Below are positions 53,399 to 62,494 of a DNA stretch of 64,000 bases, piece by piece (positions within the stretch are counted from its first letter, which is position 1; every line of letters begins with the position of its first letter). The position numbers were made by a program, and so were the translations under genes. The notes below the pieces were generated by a model. That model did not search any database. It saw nothing but the letters and a program-made list of their open reading frames with translations, and was not told where the DNA came from. The stretch comes from Lentimicrobium saccharophilum (GTDB taxonomy: Bacteria; Bacteroidota; Bacteroidia; Bacteroidales; Lentimicrobiaceae): the NCBI RefSeq assembly GCF_001192835.1, contig NZ_DF968182.1:504349-568348 (forward strand). Direction: 5' to 3'.

Positions 53399-54844
53399 TT
53401 AATATCCGGGATTTTGTGTCAGGTTACCTTCAGAGAGATCAATCAGTTCCTGCGGAACGGCAAAAACTTCATGCTTCCCGGCGACAAATCCTTTCGAGGC
53501 CAGCACCGAAGCAGCTTTGCCGGTGCGCACAAGGTCGAAGAAGCGGTCGCCTTCCATGGCGAGTTCAAGGCGGCGTTCGAGCAATACATCATCGAGGGTA
53601 GGTGAGTTGATTTCAGGCAGGTTTACCCTGTTTCTTACCAGCTTCAACGGTTCAACAGCGCCTGAGGCATTTCCCTGCCTGATGCGCGCTTCTGCCTGAA
53701 TAAGCAGGATTTCGGAAAAACGCAACACACGGATGTTTTGTCCTGATCCGTAAGGGCCAAACAGCTGCTGAGCCGGCGGATAGTAAGCTTTGCCATTGTA
53801 CCGGGGGGTGCCTTCTATCCCTTCAAGGGAAGGAACTCCGGCAATGATATCCCCGTCGGGGGTGGTATCGCCTTTGTAAAGGATGGTTGCGGCTTTCCTG
53901 ATCTGGTCTCCTGCGGCGTCGAAGGCGGCAGCCAGGTCATCGGTCGGGATGTTGAACCCCCATCCCCACTGACCGCGTACAGATTGTACTTCAGCATGCT
54001 GGGAGAATGATACCCCCCAGTTTCCTTCAATCTGCTGGGCCTGAATCTCAAAAACGGATTCCGGACCATTCTCTGCTGCAACCCTGAATACATTGTAAAA
54101 GTTGGATTCAAGACTGTATTTGCCGGAGGATACTACTTCGGTAGCCAGGCGTTCGGCATCGCCCCATCTTTCCATGTAAAGGTAAACCTTTGCCAGCAAT
54201 CCTTTGGCTGCTCCGGCAGTGGCTCTTCCCTTGTTTGATGCATCATAGGTATCCGGCAGCACAGCCATGGCATCCAGCAGGTCCTGCTCAATGTATTCAT
54301 AGACTTTTGCCTTAGGGGTTCTGAAGTTGATTTCGGGGCCAACCGGAACAGACAACGGGGTAGGTACATCGCCATATGCCCTCACAAGGTCGAAATAGAG
54401 CAAAGCCCTGAGGAATTTGGCCTCACCGATCAGCCGGGTTTTCAACGATTCATTCATTGTAATTGCCGGAATGTTGGTGATTGCCTGGTTTGCTTTGTTG
54501 ATTCCACGGTATCTGCCGGCCCAATAGTCCTTCAATACAAACTGATTGGGTGTGAAGGCAAAGTTGTCATAGTCGTTGATAAAAGATGCATCGCCTACGG
54601 CACTGCCCTTAACGGCATTGTCGGAAGGTACTTCCTGCATAATGATAAACGCAAAGGAAACCATTTCCCATGAACGGAAGTGCGCATAGATTGAGTTGAC
54701 GGCCTGTTCGGCATGCTCCTGTGTTTCAAAAAAGCCTTCTGCAGGAATGGTATTTTCAGGCTCGAAATCCAGGTAATCCTGGCAGGAACTGAAAAAAACC
54801 ATTGTCAGCATCAGAAGGGGAACTATCCATTTATTCGCTTTCAT
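53399..54844 (-). CDS. SusD/RagB-family outer-membrane lipoprotein
   Basis: A 481-aa surface glycan-binding lipoprotein that pairs with a SusC channel. The signal peptide MKANKWIVPLLMLTMVFFSSC has its lipid-attachment cysteine at 21. The RagB/SusD domain shows the usual blocks: DYLDFEPENTI near the start, AKFLRALLYFDLVRAYGDVP, AAKGLLAKVYLYMERW, and the C-terminal LRFSEILLIQAEARIRQGN and RRLELAMEGDRFFDLVRTG. The frame is open to 54916, but the ATG at 54844 gives the proper lipoprotein signal. It lies 19 bp after susC, as in a normal pair. Confidence 0.95.
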   Translation of the reverse strand: MKANKWIVPLLMLTMVFFSSCQDYLDFEPENTIPAEGFFETQEHAEQAVNSIYAHFRSWEMVSFAFIIMQEVPSDNAVKGSAVGDASFINDYDNFAFTPNQFVLKDYWAGRYRGINKANQAITNIPAITMNESLKTRLIGEAKFLRALLYFDLVRAYGDVPTPLSVPVGPEINFRTPKAKVYEYIEQDLLDAMAVLPDTYDASNKGRATAGAAKGLLAKVYLYMERWGDAERLATEVVSSGKYSLESNFYNVFRVAAENGPESVFEIQAQQIEGNWGVSFSQHAEVQSVRGQWGWGFNIPTDDLAAAFDAAGDQIRKAATILYKGDTTPDGDIIAGVPSLEGIEGTPRYNGKAYYPPAQQLFGPYGSGQNIRVLRFSEILLIQAEARIRQGNASGAVEPLKLVRNRVNLPEINSPTLDDVLLERRLELAMEGDRFFDLVRTGKAASVLASKGFVAGKHEVFAVPQELIDLSEGNLTQNPGY

Positions 54845-54863
54845 AATTTCCTGGTTTATAAGG

Positions 54864-57800
54864 TTAGAAATTAACATTGACACCAAAATTATAAGTGGCC
54901 GACATCGGATAAACATTCAGGTCGATGCCTTGAGAGGTGGGAGAACTGCTGGCGATCTCGGGGCTGAATCCGTTGTATTTGAAAAATGTGAACGGATTGG
55001 ATGTGTTTACATAAAAACGGACACTTCTTATGCCAAGTTTGGTGACCATCTTCTCAGGAATGGTATATCCTACCTGAATGTTTCTGATGCGCACAAATCC
55101 GCCGGGTTCAATGTACCAGGAGTTGGGAAGCATATTGTCGGCAGTGAGGTCGGCTGAGGGGTATTCGTTGGTTGAGCCTTCGCCGGTCCAGCGGTTTTCG
55201 TAGAAGTCAAGGTCGTAGTTTTCGTTGCCGAGACGCTGTGCGCGTTTGGCATTATAAATCTTATTACCTCCCTGTGCATAAATGTCCACGCTGAAGTCAA
55301 CGCCCTTGTATTCGAGGGTGGCATTGAAACCAAACAGGTAGGTCGGCAGCGCACTTCCCAGAAATACACGGTCTTTGGCGTCAATCAGGCCATTGTTGTC
55401 CACATCTTCATACTTAAAGTCGCCTGGTTTTGCATTGGGTTGAATCAACACCTCTTCGTTGGTTTCAGGATTGGTCCATGTGTAATTGTTTATATCATCT
55501 TCGTTCTGGAAGATTCCAACCACATTGCGGCCGTAATAGGACCCAATGGGCTCCCCGACAATGGTATAGGTTGAGAAAAATCCTCCTACCGGAAGATTTC
55601 CGCCAAAGAGTCCGAGCGTGCCTTCAAGCAGCTCTTTAACCTCGTTTTTATTGTAGGTAAAGTTGGTGTTGAAGGAGTAATTGAAGTCACCGGCTTTGTC
55701 GGTCCATCCGAGTGTTAGTTCAATTCCCTGATTCAGGAAATCCCCGTTATTCTGAAGGTAGCTGCCCGAGGTTCCGGCAGTAGCCGAAAGGGTAGTCGGG
55801 AAGATGCCGTCAACGGTTAGCCTGTGATAATAATCCAGTTCGAACGATAACTTGTTGCCGACAGCCAGACCTTCAAATGCGATGTCAAACTCCTTTACTT
55901 TTTCCCATCTCAGGGTTGGAGGTACCGCGCTGGTGATGTTGGCGCCTTCGGCAATCACCACATTGCCACCCTGTCCGAAGGCTGTTGACAGTTCGCCGCC
56001 TTTGGCTATGGTAAGGGTGTAAATGTTTGCGGGAATCCGGTTGTTGCCGGTAACACCCCAGCTGGCCCTTAACTTAAGGAAGTCAAAAATGCTCTGATTT
56101 TGCATGAAATCTTCATTAGTCATCACCCAGCCAAAACCAACAGACGGAAAAAGGTCGAAGCGTTCGTCGGAGGGGAAAACTGAGCTGCCGTCATATCGCA
56201 GTGTTCCGGTAAACAGATATTTATCCATGTAGTTATAAGTAGCCCTTCCGAAATAGGACAAAGCCGTGATTTTTGAGCCATAGTCTCCTGAGTTGGAAGT
56301 TGTCTGATCTCCGAAACCCAGATACAGGGATTGATCTCCATAATTTTCAACCCCACTGCGGCTGCCTGAAAGACCAAGGTCGCGGAATTCCTGGGCTGAG
56401 ATGCCTGCCATCGCAGTTACTTTATGCTTTCCGAAGGTGTTCTCATAGGTAAGGGTATTGTCCCAGAATCCGTCTGTTGAATAATTCATGGAGCGGCTCA
56501 GGGTGCGGTTGGTGTCAACCTGTGTTTCCGATACTACATAATAAGGCGTATAGCTACGGTTCCGGTTGCTGCCGTAATCTATACCGTAGGAGGTCTTCAG
56601 CTTGAAATGCTCAAGAATCTTGAGTTCGGCAAAAGCGCTGCCCAGAAAGCGGATGCCATTTGACCGGCTGTTGAAATAATACAGTTGCGCGGCCGGGTTG
56701 GAGAAATTGCCCAGGCTGCCAGATCCCATCGGATTGAAGGTGCTGTCATTCAGTTTAGCCGTGAAAACAGGAGGCGCAACGTATGCATTGTAGAAAACGC
56801 CGGGAACATCTTTGAATTTATAAGTCGATAAATTTGCCGAATACCCGACCTTCAGGTTTTTCATTACCTCAGATTCGAGCGATGACCTGATATTGATCCG
56901 GTCATAGTCATGTCCCTTCACCAATCCTTCCTGCATAAACCAGGAAGCGCCGAAAGTGTAAAGACTTTTGGCCGAACCACCCATTACACTGATATCATGG
57001 CTCTGGGTGAGGGATTTTTCGCGCAGGACCTCATTATACCAGTCAATTTCATCAGGATAATCGGCAGGGTCGATAGGGGTAAAAGTGCTTCCGGAAGCTT
57101 CTGCAAGCAGTTTGTTCTTTTCATTAACAAGGTCAATATATTGCACTCCCTTAGCAAGTTCAAACTTGTTGACTACCTTCTGAAAACCGGTGTAACCCGA
57201 ATAGGAGATTCTCGCTTCGCGGCTCTGGCTGCGCTTGGTTGTCACAATAATAACCCCGTTGGCTGCGCGCACCCCGTAAATGGCCGATGAAGAGGCATCT
57301 TTGAGGAAAGTGATGTTTTCGATGTCGTTGGTGCCCAGGTAGCTGATGTCGTTGGTGAGGATACCGTCGACAACGTAAAGCGGCGAAGAACTTGAGGAAA
57401 CGGTTCCCAGTCCGCGGATGCGGATAACAGGTGAACTGCCCGGCGAACCACTGTTGGTTACCTGCACCCCGGCTACTTTACCCTGGAGGGCTTGTGCGGG
57501 ATTGGCTACTGCCTGATACGCCAGGTCCTTGGCCTTTACAGTTGTAATAGATCCCGTGAGGTCCATACGCTTGGCCGAACCGTAGCCGACCACCACCACC
57601 TCATCAAGCATGCTGGCGGATGAGTTCAGGGATACGTTTATTGTGGTGCGCCCCTGCACAGGAATTTCCTGGGTCTCCATTCCCACAAAACTGAATATCA
57701 GTGTTGCCGTGGAAGGAACCTCAATGCTGAAACGCCCTTCAATATCAGTGGAGGTGCCACTGGTAGTCCCTTTTACAACTACAGTTACGCCCGGAAGGGT

Positions 57801-57962
57801 TTCTCCGTTAGAGGCATTCTTGACCTGCCCCGAAACCCTGACCTGCTGTGCCATCGCTGCCGGGATTATCCCCAGCGCGAGTATCAGAATAAAGAGTAGT
57901 TTAATTTTTCCTGACTTCTGACACTTTTGGCAATTTCGGAAAATCAGTTTTACAAGTATCAC
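54864..57962 (-). CDS. SusC/RagA-family TonB-dependent transporter, 5' end rearranged by an IS
   Basis: A TonB-linked outer-membrane channel that imports oligosaccharides with SusD. It has a carboxypeptidase-regulatory-like N-terminal domain (VSGQVKNASNGETLPGVTVV), a plug starting at LDEVVVVGYGSAKRMDLTGS, and a barrel ending in FGVNVNF. Before insertion the gene started at 59934 (MKKIKLLFILIL) and coded for 1016 aa: 395 bp plus 2656 bp gives 1017 in-frame codons. The IS1634-like element now separates the native start from the body. The body keeps nearly the whole signal peptide (KIKLLFILILALGIIPAAMAQ) because the first 390 bp are duplicated. The only in-frame start upstream is a GTG at 57962, inside the IS (MILVKLIFRNCQKCQKSG...). 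Whether it is expressed is uncertain. Confidence 0.88.
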   Translation of the reverse strand: MILVKLIFRNCQKCQKSGKIKLLFILILALGIIPAAMAQQVRVSGQVKNASNGETLPGVTVVVKGTTSGTSTDIEGRFSIEVPSTATLIFSFVGMETQEIPVQGRTTINVSLNSSASMLDEVVVVGYGSAKRMDLTGSITTVKAKDLAYQAVANPAQALQGKVAGVQVTNSGSPGSSPVIRIRGLGTVSSSSSPLYVVDGILTNDISYLGTNDIENITFLKDASSSAIYGVRAANGVIIVTTKRSQSREARISYSGYTGFQKVVNKFELAKGVQYIDLVNEKNKLLAEASGSTFTPIDPADYPDEIDWYNEVLREKSLTQSHDISVMGGSAKSLYTFGASWFMQEGLVKGHDYDRINIRSSLESEVMKNLKVGYSANLSTYKFKDVPGVFYNAYVAPPVFTAKLNDSTFNPMGSGSLGNFSNPAAQLYYFNSRSNGIRFLGSAFAELKILEHFKLKTSYGIDYGSNRNRSYTPYYVVSETQVDTNRTLSRSMNYSTDGFWDNTLTYENTFGKHKVTAMAGISAQEFRDLGLSGSRSGVENYGDQSLYLGFGDQTTSNSGDYGSKITALSYFGRATYNYMDKYLFTGTLRYDGSSVFPSDERFDLFPSVGFGWVMTNEDFMQNQSIFDFLKLRASWGVTGNNRIPANIYTLTIAKGGELSTAFGQGGNVVIAEGANITSAVPPTLRWEKVKEFDIAFEGLAVGNKLSFELDYYHRLTVDGIFPTTLSATAGTSGSYLQNNGDFLNQGIELTLGWTDKAGDFNYSFNTNFTYNKNEVKELLEGTLGLFGGNLPVGGFFSTYTIVGEPIGSYYGRNVVGIFQNEDDINNYTWTNPETNEEVLIQPNAKPGDFKYEDVDNNGLIDAKDRVFLGSALPTYLFGFNATLEYKGVDFSVDIYAQGGNKIYNAKRAQRLGNENYDLDFYENRWTGEGSTNEYPSADLTADNMLPNSWYIEPGGFVRIRNIQVGYTIPEKMVTKLGIRSVRFYVNTSNPFTFFKYNGFSPEIASSSPTSQGIDLNVYPMSATYNFGVNVNF
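57520..57909. repeat. 390-bp direct repeat flanking the IS1634-like element, left copy
   Basis: From GCCAGGTCCTTGGCC to the AGTTTAATTTTT run, this is the 5' part of susC. It occurs again, apparently without a single change, at 59540-59929, directly on the other side of the IS. Confidence 0.92.
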
Positions 57963-58012
57963 ATTACTAATTATTTACTAATACAAAATGATGAAAATAC
58001 CGCACTAACGGC

Positions 58013-58020
58013 TATTTTTG
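58013..58020 (+). promoter_or_regulatory. Putative -7 box of the IS1634-like transposase gene
   Basis: TATTTTTG matches TAnnTTTG and ends 4 bp before the ATG at 58025, which would give a nearly leaderless mRNA. Confidence 0.4.
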
Positions 58021-58024
58021 TGGT

Positions 58025-59524
58025 ATGTATTCGGTAAGAAAGGTTAAAACCAAGTCTGGCTCTACCGCTGTTCAGGTAGTTCAGTACGTTGGACATCGGT
58101 CCATAATTGCCAAGCATATAGGCAGTGGAAAAGACGAGACCGAAGTGACTATTCTACGAAAGAAGGCTTTTGAATGGATTGAAGAGCAGTCTTCTCAATT
58201 ATCTTTATTCCCGTCAGAAAAACAGAAGGTTTTAGTTGTAGAAAGAGGTGAGTGCGTAAAAGTTAGCCATCTATTTGCATATCATTTTCTTATGAATTGT
58301 ATGGATGAATGTGGGTTGTCCCATCTGCCTCATCTTTTATTGGATTTAGCCATTATGAGGTTAATTGAGCCCGCCTCAAAATCTCGTTCTGTTGAGCTTC
58401 TGGATTACTATTTTGGGATAAAGTATTCTCAGCGCTTCTATCGCAACATTCCCAAGTTTATCGATTATAAAGTAGAAATTGAGCATTGCGCCTACAATGT
58501 TGCTAAGACTAAATTTAACGAGCCCTTCTATTTTGTCCTGTATGATGTAACAACGCTCTATTTTGAGTCTTTTAAGGCTGATGAGTTCAAGAGTCAGGGA
58601 TTTTCCAAAGACAACAAATCTCAGCAACCACAGGTTGTAATCGGCCTGCTGGTAACTCAGTCTGGATTCCCATTAATTTCAGAGGTTTTTGCAGGCAATA
58701 CCTTCGAAGGAAAAACAATGATGCCTGTTATTGAAAAATTTATCTCGGAGCACCCTTACTCCAAACCGATTATTGTGGCAGATGCAGCAATGCTTGATGA
58801 AGAAAGATTAATAGAACTTCGTAAAAGGGGGATATCCTATATAGTAGGAGCCAGATTGTCTAACGCAAGCTTAACATTGGTAAAAAAGATCAATGCCAAA
58901 TTGAGTGGGAATCCAGGTACGATTGAACGATTTGCTTCACGACATGGGGACTTAGTTTGTGATTTTTCGCTCAAACGATATAAGAAGGAATCCAATGAAT
59001 TAACAAAACAGGTTCAAAAAGCTGAAGAGCTGGTAGCCAAGCAGTCTTGCAAAGTAAAAACGAAATTTATCAGAAAGGTTACTAAAGAGAGAATCGAATT
59101 AAATACAGCATTGATAGAGAAAAGAAAGCTATTACTTGGTATAAAAGGGTATTGTACCGATTTATCAGAGAATGAACTACCCAGTAAAATTGTTATTGAC
59201 CGATACCACCAGCTGTGGCATGTCGAACAATCATTTCGAATGAGTAAGTTCGATTTGCAAGCACGACCGATTTATCACCAAAACCATGATGCGATTAAAG
59301 CGCATGTCCTAATATGCTTTGTAGCGCTAATAGCTGAAAAATACCTTCAATTGACTACAAAACTATCTCTAAGAGAGATCCGGTTCTTGCTATGGAATAT
59401 TACAGAAACGCACATCCAGGATAACCTGACTAAAGAAGTGTTCGTTTTCCGATCGCCAATGGGAGATGTTTTAAAAAGCAATCTTGCAGAACTTATTTTA
59501 AAGTGGAATTTACTACCGCACTAA
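58025..59524 (+). CDS. IS1634-family-like DDE transposase
   Basis: A 499-aa IS4-superfamily transposase. It starts with a short beta-rich N-terminus (TAVQVVQYVGHRS, then IAKHIGSGKDETEV). The catalytic aspartates are likely those in FVLYDVTTLYFES and KPIIVADAAMLDEE. The glutamate lies in the YREK-type stretch RYHQLWHVEQSFRMSKFDL. The length and the N-terminal pattern fit the IS1634 family. It is intact. Its strand is opposite to susC, so transcription of the transposase runs against the susC promoter. Confidence 0.88.
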   Translation: MYSVRKVKTKSGSTAVQVVQYVGHRSIIAKHIGSGKDETEVTILRKKAFEWIEEQSSQLSLFPSEKQKVLVVERGECVKVSHLFAYHFLMNCMDECGLSHLPHLLLDLAIMRLIEPASKSRSVELLDYYFGIKYSQRFYRNIPKFIDYKVEIEHCAYNVAKTKFNEPFYFVLYDVTTLYFESFKADEFKSQGFSKDNKSQQPQVVIGLLVTQSGFPLISEVFAGNTFEGKTMMPVIEKFISEHPYSKPIIVADAAMLDEERLIELRKRGISYIVGARLSNASLTLVKKINAKLSGNPGTIERFASRHGDLVCDFSLKRYKKESNELTKQVQKAEELVAKQSCKVKTKFIRKVTKERIELNTALIEKRKLLLGIKGYCTDLSENELPSKIVIDRYHQLWHVEQSFRMSKFDLQARPIYHQNHDAIKAHVLICFVALIAEKYLQLTTKLSLREIRFLLWNITETHIQDNLTKEVFVFRSPMGDVLKSNLAELILKWNLLPH

Positions 59525-59934
59525 ATGTCAGAAGTCAGGGCCAGGTCCTTGGCCTTTACAGTTGTAATAGATCCCGTGAGGTCCATACGCTTGGCCGAAC
59601 CGTAGCCGACCACCACCACCTCATCAAGCATGCTGGCGGATGAGTTCAGGGATACGTTTATTGTGGTGCGCCCCTGCACAGGAATTTCCTGGGTCTCCAT
59701 TCCCACAAAACTGAATATCAGTGTTGCCGTGGAAGGAACCTCAATGCTGAAACGCCCTTCAATATCAGTGGAGGTGCCACTGGTAGTCCCTTTTACAACT
59801 ACAGTTACGCCCGGAAGGGTTTCTCCGTTAGAGGCATTCTTGACCTGCCCCGAAACCCTGACCTGCTGTGCCATCGCTGCCGGGATTATCCCCAGCGCGA
59901 GTATCAGAATAAAGAGTAGTTTAATTTTTTTCAT
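59521..59934 (-). pseudogene. susC 5' fragment left at the native start
   Basis: It starts at the original ATG (MKKIKLLFILILALGIIPAA), reads the signal peptide, the regulatory-like domain and the start of the plug (LDEVVVVGYGSAKRMDL), then enters the IS and stops after LTSDI. The product would be a 137-aa secreted fragment. It keeps the native A-rich leader (ACCAACAACCAAAACAG) and presumably the native promoter. Its 390 bp from 59540 are the right copy of the direct repeat. Confidence 0.9.
59540..59929. repeat. 390-bp direct repeat flanking the IS1634-like element, right copy
   Basis: Same sequence as 57520-57909. The repeat limits coincide with the IS ends on both sides: the bases just outside (C at 57519, T at 59930) are not shared. 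Confidence 0.92.
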
Positions 59935-60055
59935 TTGGTTCTGTTTTGGTTGTTGGTTCGTATTGGTTGTTTAACCTGGCTGTTTAGTGATAAAGATTGA
60001 TTTACCTCAGGAAATGAAAAGCCTCCTCCTTTCTTTAAAATTATTAGAAAACCAA

Positions 60056-62479
60056 TTATTGAATAATAAGTTTGTGTGCCGACCTGTGATTTGTACCGTT
60101 TATTGTTAAAAAATACATGCCCTTTTTCAGGTTGCCGGTTCCAATATTACAGGACGCTTCCCCGCTGTTCTGGTATGTTAAGGTTAGCGGAGAGGTAACT
60201 TTTTTGCCGGTAATGTCAAGGATGGAGATGGTCAGCAGATCGGGGATGTATAGTTTTATTGTGATACTGAAATGATCCTGATTCACAGGATTGGGGTAAA
60301 TCCGGATCTGATCCTGATGTGGATCAATTTCCTGACTGCCGAATGGATCCGGCACGAACCCGATGGCTTCAAGCATCGGGGCAATTTCGGGATTTGCCAT
60401 AAAATTGTTCCAGAGCAATTCCGAGCGGTGGTTTTCAATCATCACAATTATGGGGCCCTGGTCAATGGCAAGGTAAGAGGTGGCCCACCAGTTCCGGCTC
60501 TGGTTAAAGGCGTCGTAAAAGCCCATCCATCCCCAGGTTTTTGCTCCCAATTCCCTGTAAAAATGTTTCAGTGCACCCAAAGACTCAACCGGCGTATAAG
60601 GCATGGATGAAAGCGCGGCAGTGGGTGTTATGGTTCCGTTGTCACGGCCCTGAACGGGCTCGTGGGCCATATAGCCGTCCGGATCGTCACTGGCTGTAAG
60701 ACCCCAGCAATTGGGGCCATAGCCGGCATGTCCGAGTGGGTTCTGCGTGCAGTATGCCCTGTGGATCAGAGTATGATTGCGGTTCAGGTTAAAATAATTG
60801 GTAAACTGATCTTTGATATTGCGCGGATCGAACCCCAGGAAAGAATAATGGGCAAAAAAGAGTGGACCGCCCCTGTCCCATCCGACATCGAGCGTATATC
60901 CATAGAAAGACCTTCCGTTTCTGTAATACGACATACCCGCCCAGCCGTTATTCCAGTATGATGCCGGCACCGCATGGGTGGGTGAGGCAATGGCCAGCAT
61001 GTAAATGATTGCAGCTTCGTTCCAGCCCCTTACCTGCATATTCATCTGCCAGCCATAATCCGGCGACCAGTGCCAGTACAGTACGCCTGAATTGTTTCGG
61101 CTGTACCAGTTCCATTCCACCGATTCCCAGAGGGCAGTTATCCTGGATACAATTTGTTGTTCTTCAGGTGTTGACAGGTTAAAATATTGCCGGGCTGTCA
61201 GGAGCCCCTGTATAAGGAAGCCGGTTTCAACCAGGTCGCCGCCATTGTCGAATTCACTGAAAGGCACGGTGGCGCCTGTATTCCCGTTGAGCCAGTGCGG
61301 CCAGACACCGTGAAAGCGGTCGGCATTTTCGAGAAATGAAATGATTTTTAACACCCTGTCAATTCCCTGCTGTCGCGTGATATAGCCCCTCTCAATGCCA
61401 GCAAGCAATGCCATAATGCCAAAACCCGAACCGCCCGTGGTAACAACATCGCCCGATGAGTTTCTTTCCCTCGCCATCCCCGATGCAGGGTGGGCAAAAT
61501 CGTAGAAATACCGGAAGGTATATTCCTGAACCATATCCAGCAGTTCATCGTCTGAAAAAATTCTGGTAGATGATGATGCCGGTACTGACGGAACCGAGGG
61601 CTCATTGGATGCATTCAGCGCCCTGACGCGATACGACGCACTTACCTGTGTGCCCAGGGGCCTGACCCAGTCGACATACCGTGTAGTGTTATTATCGGTT
61701 ACATAGACTGTCTGCCAGGAATTCCCGCCGTCAGAGGACCGTTGTACTTCATATCCGTTGATAAAGGGTTCGGGATTCGGGAGCCACCCGATCTCAATAT
61801 GGCTGTCGTAACCCGCTGCCGTTACCCCTGAAGGCTGGGATGCCGGTGGCGATGTGCCATCTCCCTTGAAAACCCTCATGTCATCAACCAGCAGGGTATG
61901 GATTACATTATCGGTGATACCCTGTGAAAAGCCTATGGTTTTAATCCTGGTAAAGTCGACCGGATCACCGTAATTCAGGAACATGCTCATAGGTATGGCC
62001 ACCCTGTTCCAGACGCCCGGGGCCAGGTTGCTGCACCAGGCGGAAAAACTGTGTTTGGTGGTTTTAACATTGCTGACATCCTCCATGAAAACGCGCGGAA
62101 GATTACTGCTGTTCAAACCTTCAACCGATCTGAGCCAGAAAATCAGTGTATCGGTGTTTGTCAGATTTTTATCCGTCCAGTTTAATCCTGCAGCAATGGC
62201 TATCCAATCACCACCGGCAACGGATTTCCATTTAAGCCGCAGGCAGTTGGTCCCCTGAACAGCAGGAGTATTAACCTCAACCGGAAACCGTCTCAGTTCA
62301 CTGCCCATTCGCTCAAGTTCGCTTGGGGCGGTTAACTCCATCCAACTGAATTCATAATAGTCCCCTGAAGGGCTGTCCTGAAAATACAGATATGTCTGGG
62401 CAGTGGCAGAATTGCAGAAAAGCCCCGTCATCAGCAGGAGGGTAAATGATATAAGTTTCCGGTTGAGGGTGTGTTTCAT
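60056..62479 (-). CDS. Glucoamylase-family hydrolase (GH144-like, probable endo-beta-1,2-glucanase) with T9SS domain
   Basis: An 807-aa exported enzyme. The signal peptide is residues 1-27. A jelly-roll, CBM-like module lies at about 30-205 (TLLVDDMRVFKGDG), and an Fn3 module at about 215-305 (IGWLPNPEPFINGYEVQRSS). The (alpha/alpha)6 domain of the glucoamylase-like family (PF10091) lies at about 310-700, with YTFRYFYDFAHPASGMARER, GGSGFGIMALLAGIERGYI, WGLTASDDPDGYMAHEP and NWWATSYLAIDQGPIIVMIE. A T9SS type A domain (728-807, YPNPVNQDHFSI) ends it. Bacterial proteins of this type include the GH144 endo-beta-1,2-glucanases, so beta-1,2-glucan is the likeliest substrate. It lies 15 bp after the sugar transporter gene in one operon. 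Confidence 0.85.
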   Translation of the reverse strand: MKHTLNRKLISFTLLLMTGLFCNSATAQTYLYFQDSPSGDYYEFSWMELTAPSELERMGSELRRFPVEVNTPAVQGTNCLRLKWKSVAGGDWIAIAAGLNWTDKNLTNTDTLIFWLRSVEGLNSSNLPRVFMEDVSNVKTTKHSFSAWCSNLAPGVWNRVAIPMSMFLNYGDPVDFTRIKTIGFSQGITDNVIHTLLVDDMRVFKGDGTSPPASQPSGVTAAGYDSHIEIGWLPNPEPFINGYEVQRSSDGGNSWQTVYVTDNNTTRYVDWVRPLGTQVSASYRVRALNASNEPSVPSVPASSSTRIFSDDELLDMVQEYTFRYFYDFAHPASGMARERNSSGDVVTTGGSGFGIMALLAGIERGYITRQQGIDRVLKIISFLENADRFHGVWPHWLNGNTGATVPFSEFDNGGDLVETGFLIQGLLTARQYFNLSTPEEQQIVSRITALWESVEWNWYSRNNSGVLYWHWSPDYGWQMNMQVRGWNEAAIIYMLAIASPTHAVPASYWNNGWAGMSYYRNGRSFYGYTLDVGWDRGGPLFFAHYSFLGFDPRNIKDQFTNYFNLNRNHTLIHRAYCTQNPLGHAGYGPNCWGLTASDDPDGYMAHEPVQGRDNGTITPTAALSSMPYTPVESLGALKHFYRELGAKTWGWMGFYDAFNQSRNWWATSYLAIDQGPIIVMIENHRSELLWNNFMANPEIAPMLEAIGFVPDPFGSQEIDPHQDQIRIYPNPVNQDHFSITIKLYIPDLLTISILDITGKKVTSPLTLTYQNSGEASCNIGTGNLKKGMYFLTINGTNHRSAHKLIIQ

Positions 62480-62494
62480 AGCTGCATGTTTTGA

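Larger units (their letters stand above)
57910..59539 (+). mobile_element. IS1634-family-like insertion sequence, 1630 bp
   Basis: Its ends are perfect 14-bp inverted repeats: CCTGACTTCTGACA (57910-57923) and TGTCAGAAGTCAGG (59526-59539). One transposase gene fills it. It is bounded exactly by 390-bp direct repeats of susC sequence. IS1634 of Mycoplasma mycoides is known for making unusually long, variable target duplications, so these repeats could be a target duplication. Confidence 0.88.

Noticed and set aside
57070-57095. ATAGGGGTAAAAGTGC inside susC resembling the ECF-type element
   Set aside because: Only the first block matches; the TTGTCTT block is absent and it lies inside coding sequence.
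59521-59934. A short independent secreted carboxypeptidase-regulatory-like protein
   Set aside because: It is the duplicated 5' end of susC ending in the IS terminal repeat.
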